A stretch of DNA of 64,000 nt from Nostoc flagelliforme FACHB-838 (lineage in GTDB: Bacteria > Cyanobacteriota > Cyanobacteriia > Cyanobacteriales > Nostocaceae): positions 62,001 to 126,000 of the forward strand of contig NZ_JACJSI010000008.1 of NCBI RefSeq assembly GCF_014698065.1. The letters are read 5' to 3'. Position 1 is the stretch's first letter; every line of letters starts with the position of its first letter. The translations under genes were made by a program, and so were the position numbers. The notes beneath the pieces are model-generated. The model did no database searches. It worked only from the letters and a program-made list of their open reading frames with translations, and was not told where the DNA came from. Of the stretch, positions 17,943 through 26,908 are shown one piece after another.

Positions 17943-20201
17943 ATGACAATAAGTCCTCCGGAGCGAGAGGAAAAAAAGGCAAGAGTAATCGTCGATAATG
18001 ACCCAGTTCCAACCTCATTCGAGAGATGGGCGCAACCTGGACACTTTGACAGAACCTTAGCCAGAGGTCCCAAAACCACCACATGGATTTGGAACCTGCA
18101 CGCACTCGCCCATGATTTTGATACACATACAAGCGATTTAGAAGACATTTCCCGCAAGATATTCTCAGCCCACTTCGGCCACTTAGCCGTAGTGATGGTT
18201 TGGTTGAGCGGGATGATTTTCCACGGCGCGAAGTTTTCTAACTACGAAGCTTGGTTAAGCGATCCGTTGAACGTTAGACCTAGTGCCCAAGTCGTTTGGC
18301 CCATTGTTGGACAAGATATTTTAAACGGTGATGTTGGCGGTGGTTTCCACGGTATTCAAATCACCTCCGGTTTGTTCCAAGTATGGCGTGGCTGGGGTAT
18401 CACAAACTCCTTCCAGCTTTACGTTACTGCGATCGGTGGCTTGGTATTAGCAGGCTTATTACTATTTGCTGGCTGGTTCCATTACCACAAACGCGCTCCC
18501 AAGCTGGAATGGTTCCAGAATGTGGAATCAATGCTGAATCACCACTTGCAAATCTTGCTAGGTTGTGGTTCCTTGGGATGGGCAGGTCACATAATCCACG
18601 TATCCGCACCGACTAACAAGCTTTTGGATGCAGGCGTTGCTCTCAAAGACATACCCTTGCCCCACGAGTTCATCTTGAACAAAGACTTGTTGACCGAGCT
18701 GTATCCCAGCTTTGCTGCTGGTTTAGCACCTTTCTTCACCTTGAACTGGGGTCAGTATGCTGACTTCCTGACCTTCAAGGGCGGTCTAAACCCAGTAACA
18801 GGCGGCTTGTGGATGACTGACATTGCTCATCACCACTTAGCGATCGCAGTTATCTTTATTATTGCTGGTCACCAGTACCGTACCAACTGGGGTATTGGTC
18901 ACAGCATTAAAGAGATCCTGGAAAACCATAAAGGTCCTTTCACCGGTGAAGGTCACAAAGGTCTCTACGAAAACCTGACCTCATCCTGGCACGCTCAGTT
19001 GGCTACTAACCTAGCCTTCTTGGGTTCGCTGACCATCATCGTCGCGCATCACATGTACGCGATGCCCCCTTATCCATATTTGGCAACTGATTATGCTACA
19101 CAGTTGTGCATTTTCACCCACCACATGTGGATTGGTGCATTCTGTATAGTTGGCGGTGCGGCTCACGCTGCCATATTCATGGTGCGGGATTACGATCCAG
19201 TTGTGAACCAAAACAACTTACTGGATCGGGTGCTTCGTCACCGAGATGCGATTATTTCTCACCTTAACTGGGTGTGTATCTTCCTCGGCTTCCATAGCTT
19301 TGGACTTTACATCCACAACGATACAATGCGTGCCTTGGGGCGTCCCCAAGATATGTTCTCTGATACTGCAATTCAATTGCAGCCAGTGTTTGCCCAGTGG
19401 GTACAAAACATCCACACCCTAGCTCCTGGTGGTACTGCCCCCAACGCGCTAGAACCCGTTAGCTATGCTTTCGGCGGTGGAATTTTGGCTGTAGGCGGTA
19501 AGGTGGCGATGATGCCTATTGCTTTGGGTACGGCGGATTTCTTAATCCACCATATTCACGCATTCCAAATCCACGTTACTGTCCTAATTCTGCTCAAAGG
19601 TGTACTGTTTGCCCGTAGCTCTCGTCTGATTCCAGACAAAGCAAACCTAGGCTTCCGCTTCCCCTGCGACGGTCCTGGTCGTGGTGGTACGTGTCAAGTG
19701 TCTGGTTGGGATCACGTATTCCTCGGACTTTTCTGGATGTACAACACAATATCTATTGCAATTTTCCACTTCAGCTGGAAGATGCAATCAGATGTGTGGG
19801 GAACCGTAGATGCAGATGGTGCTGTGACTCACATCACCGGTGGTAACTTTGCCCAAAGCGCCATCACCATCAACGGTTGGTTGCGAGACTTCTTGTGGGC
19901 ACAAGCTACGCAAGTCATCAATTCATACGGCAGTGCGCTATCTGCTTATGGACTCATGTTCTTAGGCGCTCACTTTGTTTGGGCATTCAGCTTGATGTTC
20001 CTGTTCAGTGGTCGCGGCTACTGGCAAGAACTGATTGAGTCCATTGTTTGGGCGCATAACAAACTGAAGGTAGCACCAGCAATTCAGCCTCGCGCTCTGA
20101 GCATTATTCAGGGTCGGGCTGTAGGGGTAGCTCACTACCTCTTAGGAGGAATTGCCACAACTTGGGCGTTCTTCCATGCACACATCCTTTCAGTAGGGTA
20201 G
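17943..20201 (+). CDS. psaA: Photosystem I P700 chlorophyll a apoprotein A1
   Basis: PsaA is one half of the photosystem I reaction-centre heterodimer in the thylakoid membrane, binding P700, the A-branch cofactors and antenna chlorophylls. The 752-residue protein has the expected length and 11 hydrophobic helices. Key segments include [11 protein letters not shown] and [14 protein letters not shown], the Fx-iron-sulfur loop [12 protein letters not shown] with two cysteines, and the C-terminal helix with [15 protein letters not shown]. The ATG follows a strong AGGAGG. psaB follows after 120 bases, as in other cyanobacteria, and the two are normally co-transcribed. Confidence 0.99.
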   Translation: MTISPPEREEKKARVIVDNDPVPTSFERWAQPGHFDRTLARGPKTTTWIWNLHALAHDFDTHTSDLEDISRKIFSAHFGHLAVVMVWLSGMIFHGAKFSNYEAWLSDPLNVRPSAQVVWPIVGQDILNGDVGGGFHGIQITSGLFQVWRGWGITNSFQLYVTAIGGLVLAGLLLFAGWFHYHKRAPKLEWFQNVESMLNHHLQILLGCGSLGWAGHIIHVSAPTNKLLDAGVALKDIPLPHEFILNKDLLTELYPSFAAGLAPFFTLNWGQYADFLTFKGGLNPVTGGLWMTDIAHHHLAIAVIFIIAGHQYRTNWGIGHSIKEILENHKGPFTGEGHKGLYENLTSSWHAQLATNLAFLGSLTIIVAHHMYAMPPYPYLATDYATQLCIFTHHMWIGAFCIVGGAAHAAIFMVRDYDPVVNQNNLLDRVLRHRDAIISHLNWVCIFLGFHSFGLYIHNDTMRALGRPQDMFSDTAIQLQPVFAQWVQNIHTLAPGGTAPNALEPVSYAFGGGILAVGGKVAMMPIALGTADFLIHHIHAFQIHVTVLILLKGVLFARSSRLIPDKANLGFRFPCDGPGRGGTCQVSGWDHVFLGLFWMYNTISIAIFHFSWKMQSDVWGTVDADGAVTHITGGNFAQSAITINGWLRDFLWAQATQVINSYGSALSAYGLMFLGAHFVWAFSLMFLFSGRGYWQELIESIVWAHNKLKVAPAIQPRALSIIQGRAVGVAHYLLGGIATTWAFFHAHILSVG

Positions 20202-20213
20202 CAATCAGTTATT

Positions 20214-20274
20214 GAGTGCTGAGTACTGAGTGCTGAGGCAAAACTCAGAACTCAGGACTCAGAACTCAGGACTC
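20214..20274. repeat. Heptamer repeats forming a hairpin between psaA and psaB
   Basis: GAGTGCT/GAGTACT units at 20214-20237 are followed by ACTCAGA/ACTCAGG units at 20243-20274. The two blocks are complementary with a mismatch about every seventh base, so the spacer RNA can fold into a long imperfect hairpin between the two cistrons. It is an STRR of the kind common in heterocystous cyanobacteria. Confidence 0.8.
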
Positions 20275-20321
20275 TAGACGCTGATACTTGATGGCTAAAG
20301 GTCAGAGGATTAATTAAACCT

Positions 20322-22553
20322 ATGGCGACGAAATTTCCGAAATTTAGCCAGGATCTCGCACAGGACCCGACGACTCGTCGGATATGGTATGCGATCGCTA
20401 CAGGCAACGATTTTGAAACCCATGATGGCATGACGGAAGAAAATCTTTACCAAAAGATTTTCGCAACTCACTTCGGTCACTTGGCAATCATCTTCCTGTG
20501 GGCATCCAGCCTCCTGTTCCACGTAGCCTGGCAAGGTAACTTTGAACAGTGGATTAAAGATCCCCTTCATATTCGTCCCATCGCCCATGCGATTTGGGAC
20601 CCCCACTTTGGTAAACCAGCGATCGAAGCTTTTACCCAAGCTGGCGCTAGCAATCCGGTAAATATTGCTTACTCTGGTGTTTACCACTGGTGGTACACCA
20701 TCGGTATGCGGACAAACAGTGAACTGTACACTGGTTCAGTTGGTCTGTTGTTGTTGGCAGCAGTGTTCTTGTTTGCTGGCTGGCTGCACTTGCAACCCAA
20801 GTACCGTCCTAGCTTGGCATGGTTTAAGAGTGCTGAACCCCGCCTAAACCACCACTTAGCAGGTTTGTTTGGTGTTAGTTCTTTGGCTTGGGCAGGTCAC
20901 TTAATTCACGTTGCTATCCCCGAAGCTCGCGGACAGCACGTAGGTTGGGATAACTTCCTATCCACCCCACCCCACCCAGCAGGTTTGACACCATTCTTTA
21001 CAGGCAACTGGGGCGTTTACGCTCAAAACCCTGACACTCCTGGGCATATATTCAGCACATCTCAAGGTGCAGGGACTGCAATTCTGACTTTCTTGGGTGG
21101 TTTCCATCCCCAGACAGAAGCTCTGTGGCTGACTGATATAGCTCATCACCACTTAGCGATCGCAGTTATCTTTATAATTGCCGGTCACCAGTACCGGACT
21201 AACTTCGGAATTGGTCACAGCATCAAAGAAATGCTGAACTCCAAATCCGGTTTAGTACCTGGTACAAAGAGTGAAGGTCAGTTCAACCTGCCTCACCAAG
21301 GGTTGTACGACACCTATAACAACTCGCTGCACTTCCAGTTAGGTATTCACCTAGCTGCTCTGGGAACCGTCACCTCTTTGGTGGCACAGCACATGTACGC
21401 CATGCCTCCTTATGCATTTATTGCTAAGGACTACACAACTCAGGCATCGCTGTACACGCACCATCAATACATTGCTGGTTTCCTAATACTTGGTGCTTTT
21501 GCTCACGGAGCTATATTCTGGGTACGTGATTACGACCCTGAACAAAACAAAGGCAACGTCCTTGAGCGCGTATTGAAGCACAAAGAAGCGATTATCTCCC
21601 ACTTAAGCTGGGTATCTCTTTTCTTAGGCTTCCACACCCTCAGCTTGTACGTCCACAACGACGTAGTTGTTGCTTTCGGTACTCCTGAAAAGCAAATCTT
21701 GATTGAGCCAGTGTTTGCCCAGTTCGTCCAAGCTTCTCATGGTAAAGTACTGTACGGCTTAAACACCTTGTTGTCTAACCCAGATAGTATTGCCAATACA
21801 GCATGGCCCAACTACGCTAACGTCTGGTTGCCAGGCTGGTTAGATGCCATCAATGCTGGTACTAACTCCCTGTTCTTGACAATTGGCCCTGGCGACTTCT
21901 TGGTACACCATGCGATCGCTTTAGGTCTGCACACCACCACCTTGATCTTGGTCAAAGGTGCTTTGGATGCCCGTGGTTCTAAGCTGATGCCCGATAAAAA
22001 GGACTTCGGCTATGCCTTCCCTTGTGACGGCCCCGGTCGTGGCGGTACTTGCGACATCTCAGCATGGGATTCCTTCTACCTCGCTACATTCTGGATGCTG
22101 AATACCCTTGGTTGGGTTACGTTCTACTGGCATTGGAAACATCTAGGTATTTGGCAAGGCAACGTAGCTCAGTTCAATGAGAACTCTACATATCTCATGG
22201 GCTGGTTCCGCGATTACCTCTGGGCTAACTCTGCTCAGTTGATTAACGGTTACAACCCCTACGGCGTGAATAACTTGTCTGTCTGGGCTTGGATGTTCTT
22301 GTTTGGACACCTAGTTTGGGCTACTGGCTTCATGTTCTTAATCTCTTGGAGAGGTTACTGGCAAGAGTTGATTGAAACCCTTGTTTGGGCACACGAACGC
22401 ACTCCTCTAGCTAACCTAGTTCGCTGGAAAGACAAGCCCGTGGCTCTGTCCATCGTTCAAGGTCGTGTAGTTGGTCTAGCTCACTTTACTGTTGGCTACG
22501 TCGTGACTTACGCTGCATTCTTGATTGCTTCTACTGCTGGCAAGTTCGGTTAA
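20322..22553 (+). CDS. psaB: Photosystem I P700 chlorophyll a apoprotein A2
   Basis: PsaB pairs with PsaA to form the photosystem I core and binds the B-branch cofactors, half of P700 and the shared Fx cluster. The 743-residue protein opens with [18 protein letters not shown], as usual, and contains the [12 protein letters not shown] iron-sulfur loop and the C-terminal [15 protein letters not shown] helix. All features appear intact. It lies downstream of psaA behind a repeat hairpin and is followed by an intrinsic terminator, so it ends the operon. Its own ribosome site is weak (TCAGAGG). Confidence 0.99.
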   Translation: MATKFPKFSQDLAQDPTTRRIWYAIATGNDFETHDGMTEENLYQKIFATHFGHLAIIFLWASSLLFHVAWQGNFEQWIKDPLHIRPIAHAIWDPHFGKPAIEAFTQAGASNPVNIAYSGVYHWWYTIGMRTNSELYTGSVGLLLLAAVFLFAGWLHLQPKYRPSLAWFKSAEPRLNHHLAGLFGVSSLAWAGHLIHVAIPEARGQHVGWDNFLSTPPHPAGLTPFFTGNWGVYAQNPDTPGHIFSTSQGAGTAILTFLGGFHPQTEALWLTDIAHHHLAIAVIFIIAGHQYRTNFGIGHSIKEMLNSKSGLVPGTKSEGQFNLPHQGLYDTYNNSLHFQLGIHLAALGTVTSLVAQHMYAMPPYAFIAKDYTTQASLYTHHQYIAGFLILGAFAHGAIFWVRDYDPEQNKGNVLERVLKHKEAIISHLSWVSLFLGFHTLSLYVHNDVVVAFGTPEKQILIEPVFAQFVQASHGKVLYGLNTLLSNPDSIANTAWPNYANVWLPGWLDAINAGTNSLFLTIGPGDFLVHHAIALGLHTTTLILVKGALDARGSKLMPDKKDFGYAFPCDGPGRGGTCDISAWDSFYLATFWMLNTLGWVTFYWHWKHLGIWQGNVAQFNENSTYLMGWFRDYLWANSAQLINGYNPYGVNNLSVWAWMFLFGHLVWATGFMFLISWRGYWQELIETLVWAHERTPLANLVRWKDKPVALSIVQGRVVGLAHFTVGYVVTYAAFLIASTAGKFG

Positions 22554-22582
22554 TTAGGCTGCTAGTTTTGTAGGTAAGTAAT

Positions 22583-22616
22583 AAAAATCCCCTGCCGCAA
22601 GGTGGGGGATTTTTTC
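22583..22616 (+). terminator. Intrinsic terminator of the psaAB operon
   Basis: AAAAATCCCC (22583-22592) pairs with GGGGGATTTTT (22605-22615) around a short GC-rich loop and runs into a T tract, 30 bases after the psaB stop codon. This is a classical Rho-independent terminator. Confidence 0.9.
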
Positions 22617-22687
22617 ATTTTTGATTACTTTTTCTACTTTTTTGGGAACTCTATAGCATAAATACTTTATGTACAGATATCAATCAG

Positions 22688-23176
22688 ATGAGATTAGAAA
22701 CTCAAGTTAAACAAAATTCACATTGTGCAATTTTTTCTCGAAATTACTCTGAACATCTTGATGAAGCAGTTGAAATTAGTAATCAGAATCCCAGACAGCC
22801 AATTACTTTCCGCTCATCTGTAATTTGGTCATCAGCTAAAAAAGCAATAAAAACTCACGGTCAACGTAAAATTTACTTTGCAACCGTGGGAGATTCTAAC
22901 CTAGTTAGATACGAAGGAAACTTGGAACAAGTTGAATTGAATCCAGAATTAAATCTTCAAACAGCACAAGATTTACTTCAATACTGTATAAAGTCAACTA
23001 AAGAAGAAGGTTTATGGGAAGAAGTTGGGAAAGTAAAAGTTAAAACACTCTATGTAATTTCAAACTGTCGAAACCTTAGCTCTCCTTTTCCTTTTACTCA
23101 CTTAAGAAAATTATTAGATGGTTCTCCAATTGATGATAACTTTAGCTATGGCTATGCTTTAGTCTACGAAAGATAA
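22688..23176 (+). CDS. Hypothetical protein (162 aa)
   Basis: The product is not recognised. It is a soluble, mixed alpha/beta protein with no signal peptide or membrane segment; visible stretches include KIYFATVGDSNLVRYEGNL and VKTLYVISNCRNL, which look like beta strands. The end (NFSYGYALVYER) overlaps the start region of a decayed antitoxin-like reading frame. It may belong to the same small accessory island as that toxin-antitoxin relic. Codon use looks like that of neighbouring genes. The ATG at 22688 is the only good start, although no clear ribosome site precedes it. Confidence 0.6.
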   Translation: MRLETQVKQNSHCAIFSRNYSEHLDEAVEISNQNPRQPITFRSSVIWSSAKKAIKTHGQRKIYFATVGDSNLVRYEGNLEQVELNPELNLQTAQDLLQYCIKSTKEEGLWEEVGKVKVKTLYVISNCRNLSSPFPFTHLRKLLDGSPIDDNFSYGYALVYER

Positions 23177-23372
23177 AATCGTAGAATCTCTTGCACAAGT
23201 TATCCTGTCTCTCTCTGATGATGAGCGATCGCTATTAGAAGAAAAACTATTTTTCGATTCATCAAAGTCTTCAGATCGTGATTTAATACTACTTGCCCAG
23301 ACAGGAGGAGCCTTTAACTTTTTTGAAAATGAACCAGATATCTACTCACTTGACGACGGAGAACTCATCTAA
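23154..23372 (+). pseudogene. Antitoxin-like gene remnant (partner of MazF remnant)
   Basis: After an ATG at 23154, the frame has a TAG at 23160 and then stays open to the TAA at 23370-23372, reading KDKIVESLAQVILSLSDDER...SLDDGELI. The LSxxER helix and acidic tail resemble small antitoxins that precede MazF/PemK toxins. There is no usable start codon downstream of the TAG, so the gene is probably inactive. Its stop codon shares a base with the ATG of the following toxin frame (TAATG), the normal layout of such operons. Confidence 0.55.
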
Positions 23373-23603
23373 TGTCTCTCCAAAAAGGTAATGTTTTCTT
23401 GATTCCATTTCCATTTACAGACTTGAGTGGAACAAAGCTACGCTCTATTTTGCTAGTACTGGATTACGGGTTGCTTCTAAAGTTAGGGTGACTCGAATAA
23501 CTACCACAAAGCGTAGACTAATCCTAGAAGAATAGGTAAATTAGAAGCAAATCAACTTCAGCAGTTGAATACACTAATACTTCAAGCTTTGAAACTGACA
23601 TAA
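23372..23603 (+). pseudogene. Degraded MazF/PemK-type toxin gene
   Basis: The frame opens as MSLQKGNVFLIPFPFTDLSG, followed by TKLRSILLV, the classic start of MazF-type mRNA interferases. It then ends early at a TGA near 23490. Later pieces in other frames, TGLRVASKVRVTRITT and then RRIGKLEANQLQQLNTL, match the family's C-terminal part. So the gene has lost its middle and carries at least two frame changes. A complete copy would be about 110-115 residues; only fragments remain. It sits directly after the antitoxin remnant. Confidence 0.7.
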
Positions 23604-23692
23604 TTTCAAGTCTATTATTAAGCTACTGGAAACCGCCTAGTTTAGACCTGTCAAAATTTATAACTCATAATTCTTAACTCATAATTACTCAC

Positions 23693-23905
23693 TTAAATTT
23701 CTCCATTCACCTGCATTTGATGAACTTGATCCGCTAGCTCTTGACGACCTTGATCATCTAATTTGTCAATAGCTAACATCCCCATGAGAATAACTTCTTT
23801 AAGGGTCAAGCGTGTGGAATGTGCCTGTTTTTGCACAATCTCTTTAATAATAGGACTGACACCAATCGCTGTACTAGCTCTAGCCACGGAATAAAAGGAA
23901 AACAC
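23693..23905 (-). CDS. Small hypothetical protein (up to 70 aa)
   Basis: This short minus-strand frame starts with GTG at 23905, with another GTG at codon 7, and encodes a helical, soluble peptide with RLTLKEVILMGMLAIDKLDDQGRQELADQV in shorter recognisable helices. I do not recognise a family. It could be a small regulator or antitoxin-like protein, since it lies just after the MazEF relic. No strong ribosome site is visible, so it may not be real. Confidence 0.35.
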   Translation of the reverse strand: MFSFYSVARASTAIGVSPIIKEIVQKQAHSTRLTLKEVILMGMLAIDKLDDQGRQELADQVHQMQVNGEI

Positions 23906-24453
23906 TAATGATTTAGCCTAAATCTTAGCACTTTCAATGAGGTTCTTCTCTAGAGTTAAAACTTAATTTAAATGTGCTTTAACTCATACTTCAATAAGTA
24001 AACATGATTTTTATATTGCGTATAGTGAGTTTTCAAATTCTCAGTATGGCAAACTTAATGCTTGCTCATTGAGTACATACCATCGTATGATATCCATATT
24101 CTCAACAGTGGAACTTTTGCCTATTCTTCTAAAATTTATACTAATTCTTTAATTGTCACATTAAAGGTACAAGTTAAATTGTGATAGCAGTAAAGTTAAA
24201 TGTGTCATTTAAAGTAGTTGACTGATAAAAACAGTGGTTTCAGTAGAACTATTTTCACAAACAAGATTTTTATACCATTGGAGAAATCGTAGTTTAAAGA
24301 GATCGTAAATTGTCAAATATAATCTTGTGAAGAGGCTTTACAAAACTATACAGTTTAAATAAGAATAATAGATTAACCGAAGTAAAATTTTCCTGAATAC
24401 AGATAACTAATGCTGTGATATGGAAAAGCAGTGAGTAGAGGAGAGAGAAAGCG
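23906..24453. other. AT-rich intergenic region upstream of the GDSL gene
   Basis: These 548 bases contain no credible gene. Near 24435, GAGGAGAGAGAAAGCG is the ribosome site for the GDSL hydrolase. No repeat family was recognised apart from local AT-rich direct repeats. Confidence 0.5.
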
Positions 24454-25509
24454 ATGAGGGACCGTTATCTGTTGGCAGCAGGCTTGTTAACAGGATTAGC
24501 AATACCAGCATCGGCTCTTCCACATCTGTCGATTGTCCTGCCAGAAAATTCTAGATTTTTGTGGGATTTAAAACAGGGTTCGCAGGCAATAATCAGTACA
24601 AAAATTATCAATACCGTTGATCTCTCCTTACCAGAACTCAGCGACCAAGGGTTCCAACCCCTAAAAAGTTCACAGTCAACAGTAAGTGAGAAAAACGTCC
24701 TTAGCGTACCAGAATTCAGCAGTCAGGCATTACCAGCCCTCACAGAGTCATTAACCAACCCCAGTGCCCAAGCAACTGGTCTCTTGCTGACATCTGGCAA
24801 TCAACTTTATTATCAAAGATTGGCGGCTCTGAAAACAGGTCAGATTTATACACGCGTAAATAGTGATAATTTGCGATCATTGTGGGAGTCGATCAAAAAA
24901 CGTCAACTAACTTATGACGACTGGAAAAGTTTACTAGCTTTAGAAGCCAGAGCGATCGCTCAAGGTCAAGGTGCAAATCATCTAAGTATTTTAGTTGGTG
25001 ATTCTTTAAGCATGTGGTTTCCCAGAGAAAAACTGCCTACTGGGAAATTGTGGCTGAATCAAGGCATATCTGGAGATACTTCCAGTGGCGTTTTAAAAAG
25101 ATTGGGAGCATTTTCGGCAACACGGCCAAATGTGATTTACATCATGGCTGGGATTAACGACTTACGAAAAGGCGCTAGTGATGAAACAATTTTGCGTAAT
25201 TATCGCCGGATTGTCCGGCGTTTACGGCAGACTCACCCACAAGCTCAAATTATTGTCCAATCAATTTTGCCTACTCGCTTACCAAGACTTTCTAACAGCC
25301 GCATTCGTCATCTCAACATACAACTAACCGTGATTGCCAAAGAAGAAGGCGCTAATTATCTCAATATTTATAGCTGGTTTACCGATATGGAAGGCAATTT
25401 GCGCTCAGAGTTAACCACAGATGGGTTGCACTTGTCTCAAGAGGGATATGATGTGTGGCGATCGGCACTACAGCAGATAGAATACAAGCTCACTCAGCGC
25501 CAGAAGTGA
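24454..25509 (+). CDS. Secreted GDSL/SGNH-family hydrolase
   Basis: SGNH hydrolases cleave ester bonds of lipids or acylated polysaccharides. The 351-residue protein begins with a short hydrophobic signal-like segment (residues 5-22), then about 150 residues of low-conservation linker, and the catalytic domain from about 175. The four blocks are present: VGDSLS (nucleophile S184), GISGDTSSG, AGINDLRKG (N235) and DGLHLS with the D323/H326 pair. All catalytic residues are intact. The start is supported by GAGGAGAGAG upstream. A DUF4864 gene follows closely on the same strand. The substrate cannot be told from sequence. Confidence 0.88.
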   Translation: MRDRYLLAAGLLTGLAIPASALPHLSIVLPENSRFLWDLKQGSQAIISTKIINTVDLSLPELSDQGFQPLKSSQSTVSEKNVLSVPEFSSQALPALTESLTNPSAQATGLLLTSGNQLYYQRLAALKTGQIYTRVNSDNLRSLWESIKKRQLTYDDWKSLLALEARAIAQGQGANHLSILVGDSLSMWFPREKLPTGKLWLNQGISGDTSSGVLKRLGAFSATRPNVIYIMAGINDLRKGASDETILRNYRRIVRRLRQTHPQAQIIVQSILPTRLPRLSNSRIRHLNIQLTVIAKEEGANYLNIYSWFTDMEGNLRSELTTDGLHLSQEGYDVWRSALQQIEYKLTQRQK

Positions 25510-25572
25510 GCGATCGTGCCGTTACTTGGAGCGATGTCTAGGACGGGCTGCGCCTACGCTATTTTTAGATTT

Positions 25573-25929
25573 ATGGAAATTACTGATGCCGATTCCATCA
25601 ACATACGTTCCGTAATTGAATACCAATTAGCAGCTTTTAAAAAGGATGATGCCCAAGGCGCTTTTATCTTCGCTAGTCCGGCAATTCAGGCGCAATTTAG
25701 AACCCCAGAAAATTTTATGCAGATGGTAAAGACAAGCTACCCAGCAGTATACCGTCCTCGTTCTGTCTTTTTTGAGAAGATAACAACTATCCAGGGAAAC
25801 ATAACTCAACCAGTGCTGCTACTTGCTCCTGATGGAATTCCCTTAAGGGCTTTATATTTGATGGAAAAACAGCCTAATCATATCTGGAAGATTAACGGTT
25901 GCTTTCTAGTTTCTCTAGAAGGTAAATAA
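25573..25929 (+). CDS. DUF4864 domain protein
   Basis: From the ATG at 25573 the product has 118 residues and matches DUF4864: IRSVIEYQLAAFKKDDAQGAFIFASPAIQAQF-type opening, a PENFMQMVKTSYPAVYRP middle and a final strand WKINGCFLVS. It resembles NTF2-like folds; no function is known. The frame stays open back to 25516, but that part overlaps a dispersed-repeat-like segment (GGGCTGCGCCTACGC) and is not family-like, so I choose the internal ATG. It follows the GDSL gene by about 60 bases and may be co-transcribed. Confidence 0.75.
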   Translation: MEITDADSINIRSVIEYQLAAFKKDDAQGAFIFASPAIQAQFRTPENFMQMVKTSYPAVYRPRSVFFEKITTIQGNITQPVLLLAPDGIPLRALYLMEKQPNHIWKINGCFLVSLEGK

Positions 25930-25960
25930 ATATAAACTTTATTTCTATACAGCTAAAATC

Positions 25961-26791
25961 CTATACCTTAACGCTCAAGGCTTCCCTGCTCAAAACCTGA
26001 TTTAACTTACCACTGCGATAACCTTCTAAATCTAAGGTTACATAGATAAATCCAAAATCTTGAAATGCCGAAACTAATGTTTGTAAATCGTTAGTCAATA
26101 CAAAGTCTTTAATTTGTTCTGGTGGTAATTCAATACGTGCTGTATCCCCTTCCGATCGCACACGCAAATTCTGCCAACCTAGTTTTCGTAGATAAATTTC
26201 TCCTCTACCGACTCGTTGCAACTTAGCCACAGTAATCTCTTCACCATAAGGAAACCGCGAACTGAGGCAAGGTTGAGCAGGTTTATCCCACCAAGGTAAA
26301 CCGAGTTGTTGCGAAAGTTGGCGAACTTCTACTTTGGTGACACCCACTTCTGCTAAAGGCGATCGCGCCCCTCTTTCTTTAGCCGCCTGAATTCCTGGGC
26401 GATAATCATGCAAATCATCGGCATTCACCCCATCCACTACGTATGGATAGTCCAATTGCAAAGCCAAAGGTTTGAGAGTGTCGTGCAACTCACTTTTGCA
26501 AAAATAACAGCGATTAACAGGGTTAGAAGTGTAATTGGGATTCTCCATCTCGTGAGTCTGGACGATTTTATGTCTAATCCCAATAGTTGCAGCTTGAATT
26601 TTGGCGTCTTCCAACTCTTCTGGCAACAGCGAAGGAGAAACAGCAGTGACAGCTAAAGCGCGATCGCCCAACACATCATAAGCAATTTTGGCAACCAAAG
26701 TGCTATCAACGCCCCCAGAGTAGGCAATCAACGCCTGCTCCATTTCTTTAAATAAGCCAGTTAATTGCTCGAATTTTTCTGTCAGCATCAT
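25961..26791 (-). CDS. larE: ATP-dependent sacrificial sulfur transferase LarE
   Basis: LarE-type enzymes use ATP and their own cysteine, or a cluster, to donate sulfur to a pyridine-dicarboxylate cofactor precursor (nickel-pincer cofactor in bacteria with LarA). The 276-residue protein has the PP-loop SGGVDSTL near residue 25, the NRCYFCK motif near 92 and the CLSSRFPYGEE region near 178, whose cysteine corresponds to the sacrificial one of characterised LarE. Length is typical. No larB or larC is nearby in the window, so the cofactor link rests on family knowledge only. It is convergent with the DUF4864 gene. Confidence 0.9.
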   Translation of the reverse strand: MMLTEKFEQLTGLFKEMEQALIAYSGGVDSTLVAKIAYDVLGDRALAVTAVSPSLLPEELEDAKIQAATIGIRHKIVQTHEMENPNYTSNPVNRCYFCKSELHDTLKPLALQLDYPYVVDGVNADDLHDYRPGIQAAKERGARSPLAEVGVTKVEVRQLSQQLGLPWWDKPAQPCLSSRFPYGEEITVAKLQRVGRGEIYLRKLGWQNLRVRSEGDTARIELPPEQIKDFVLTNDLQTLVSAFQDFGFIYVTLDLEGYRSGKLNQVLSREALSVKV

Positions 26792-26908
26792 TTCTCAATC
26801 CTGCCAAAACCCTATAGCACCAAACAATTTCTATTGTAGCCATTACTTATTGGGCATTGGGCATTATTATTCTCCTTGTCTTCCCTACTGCCTCATCTCC
26901 CTTACTCC

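Noticed and set aside
25516-25572. N-terminal extension of the DUF4864 protein
   Set aside because: The added codons cover a dispersed-repeat-like segment and are not family-like; the ATG at 25573 fits better.
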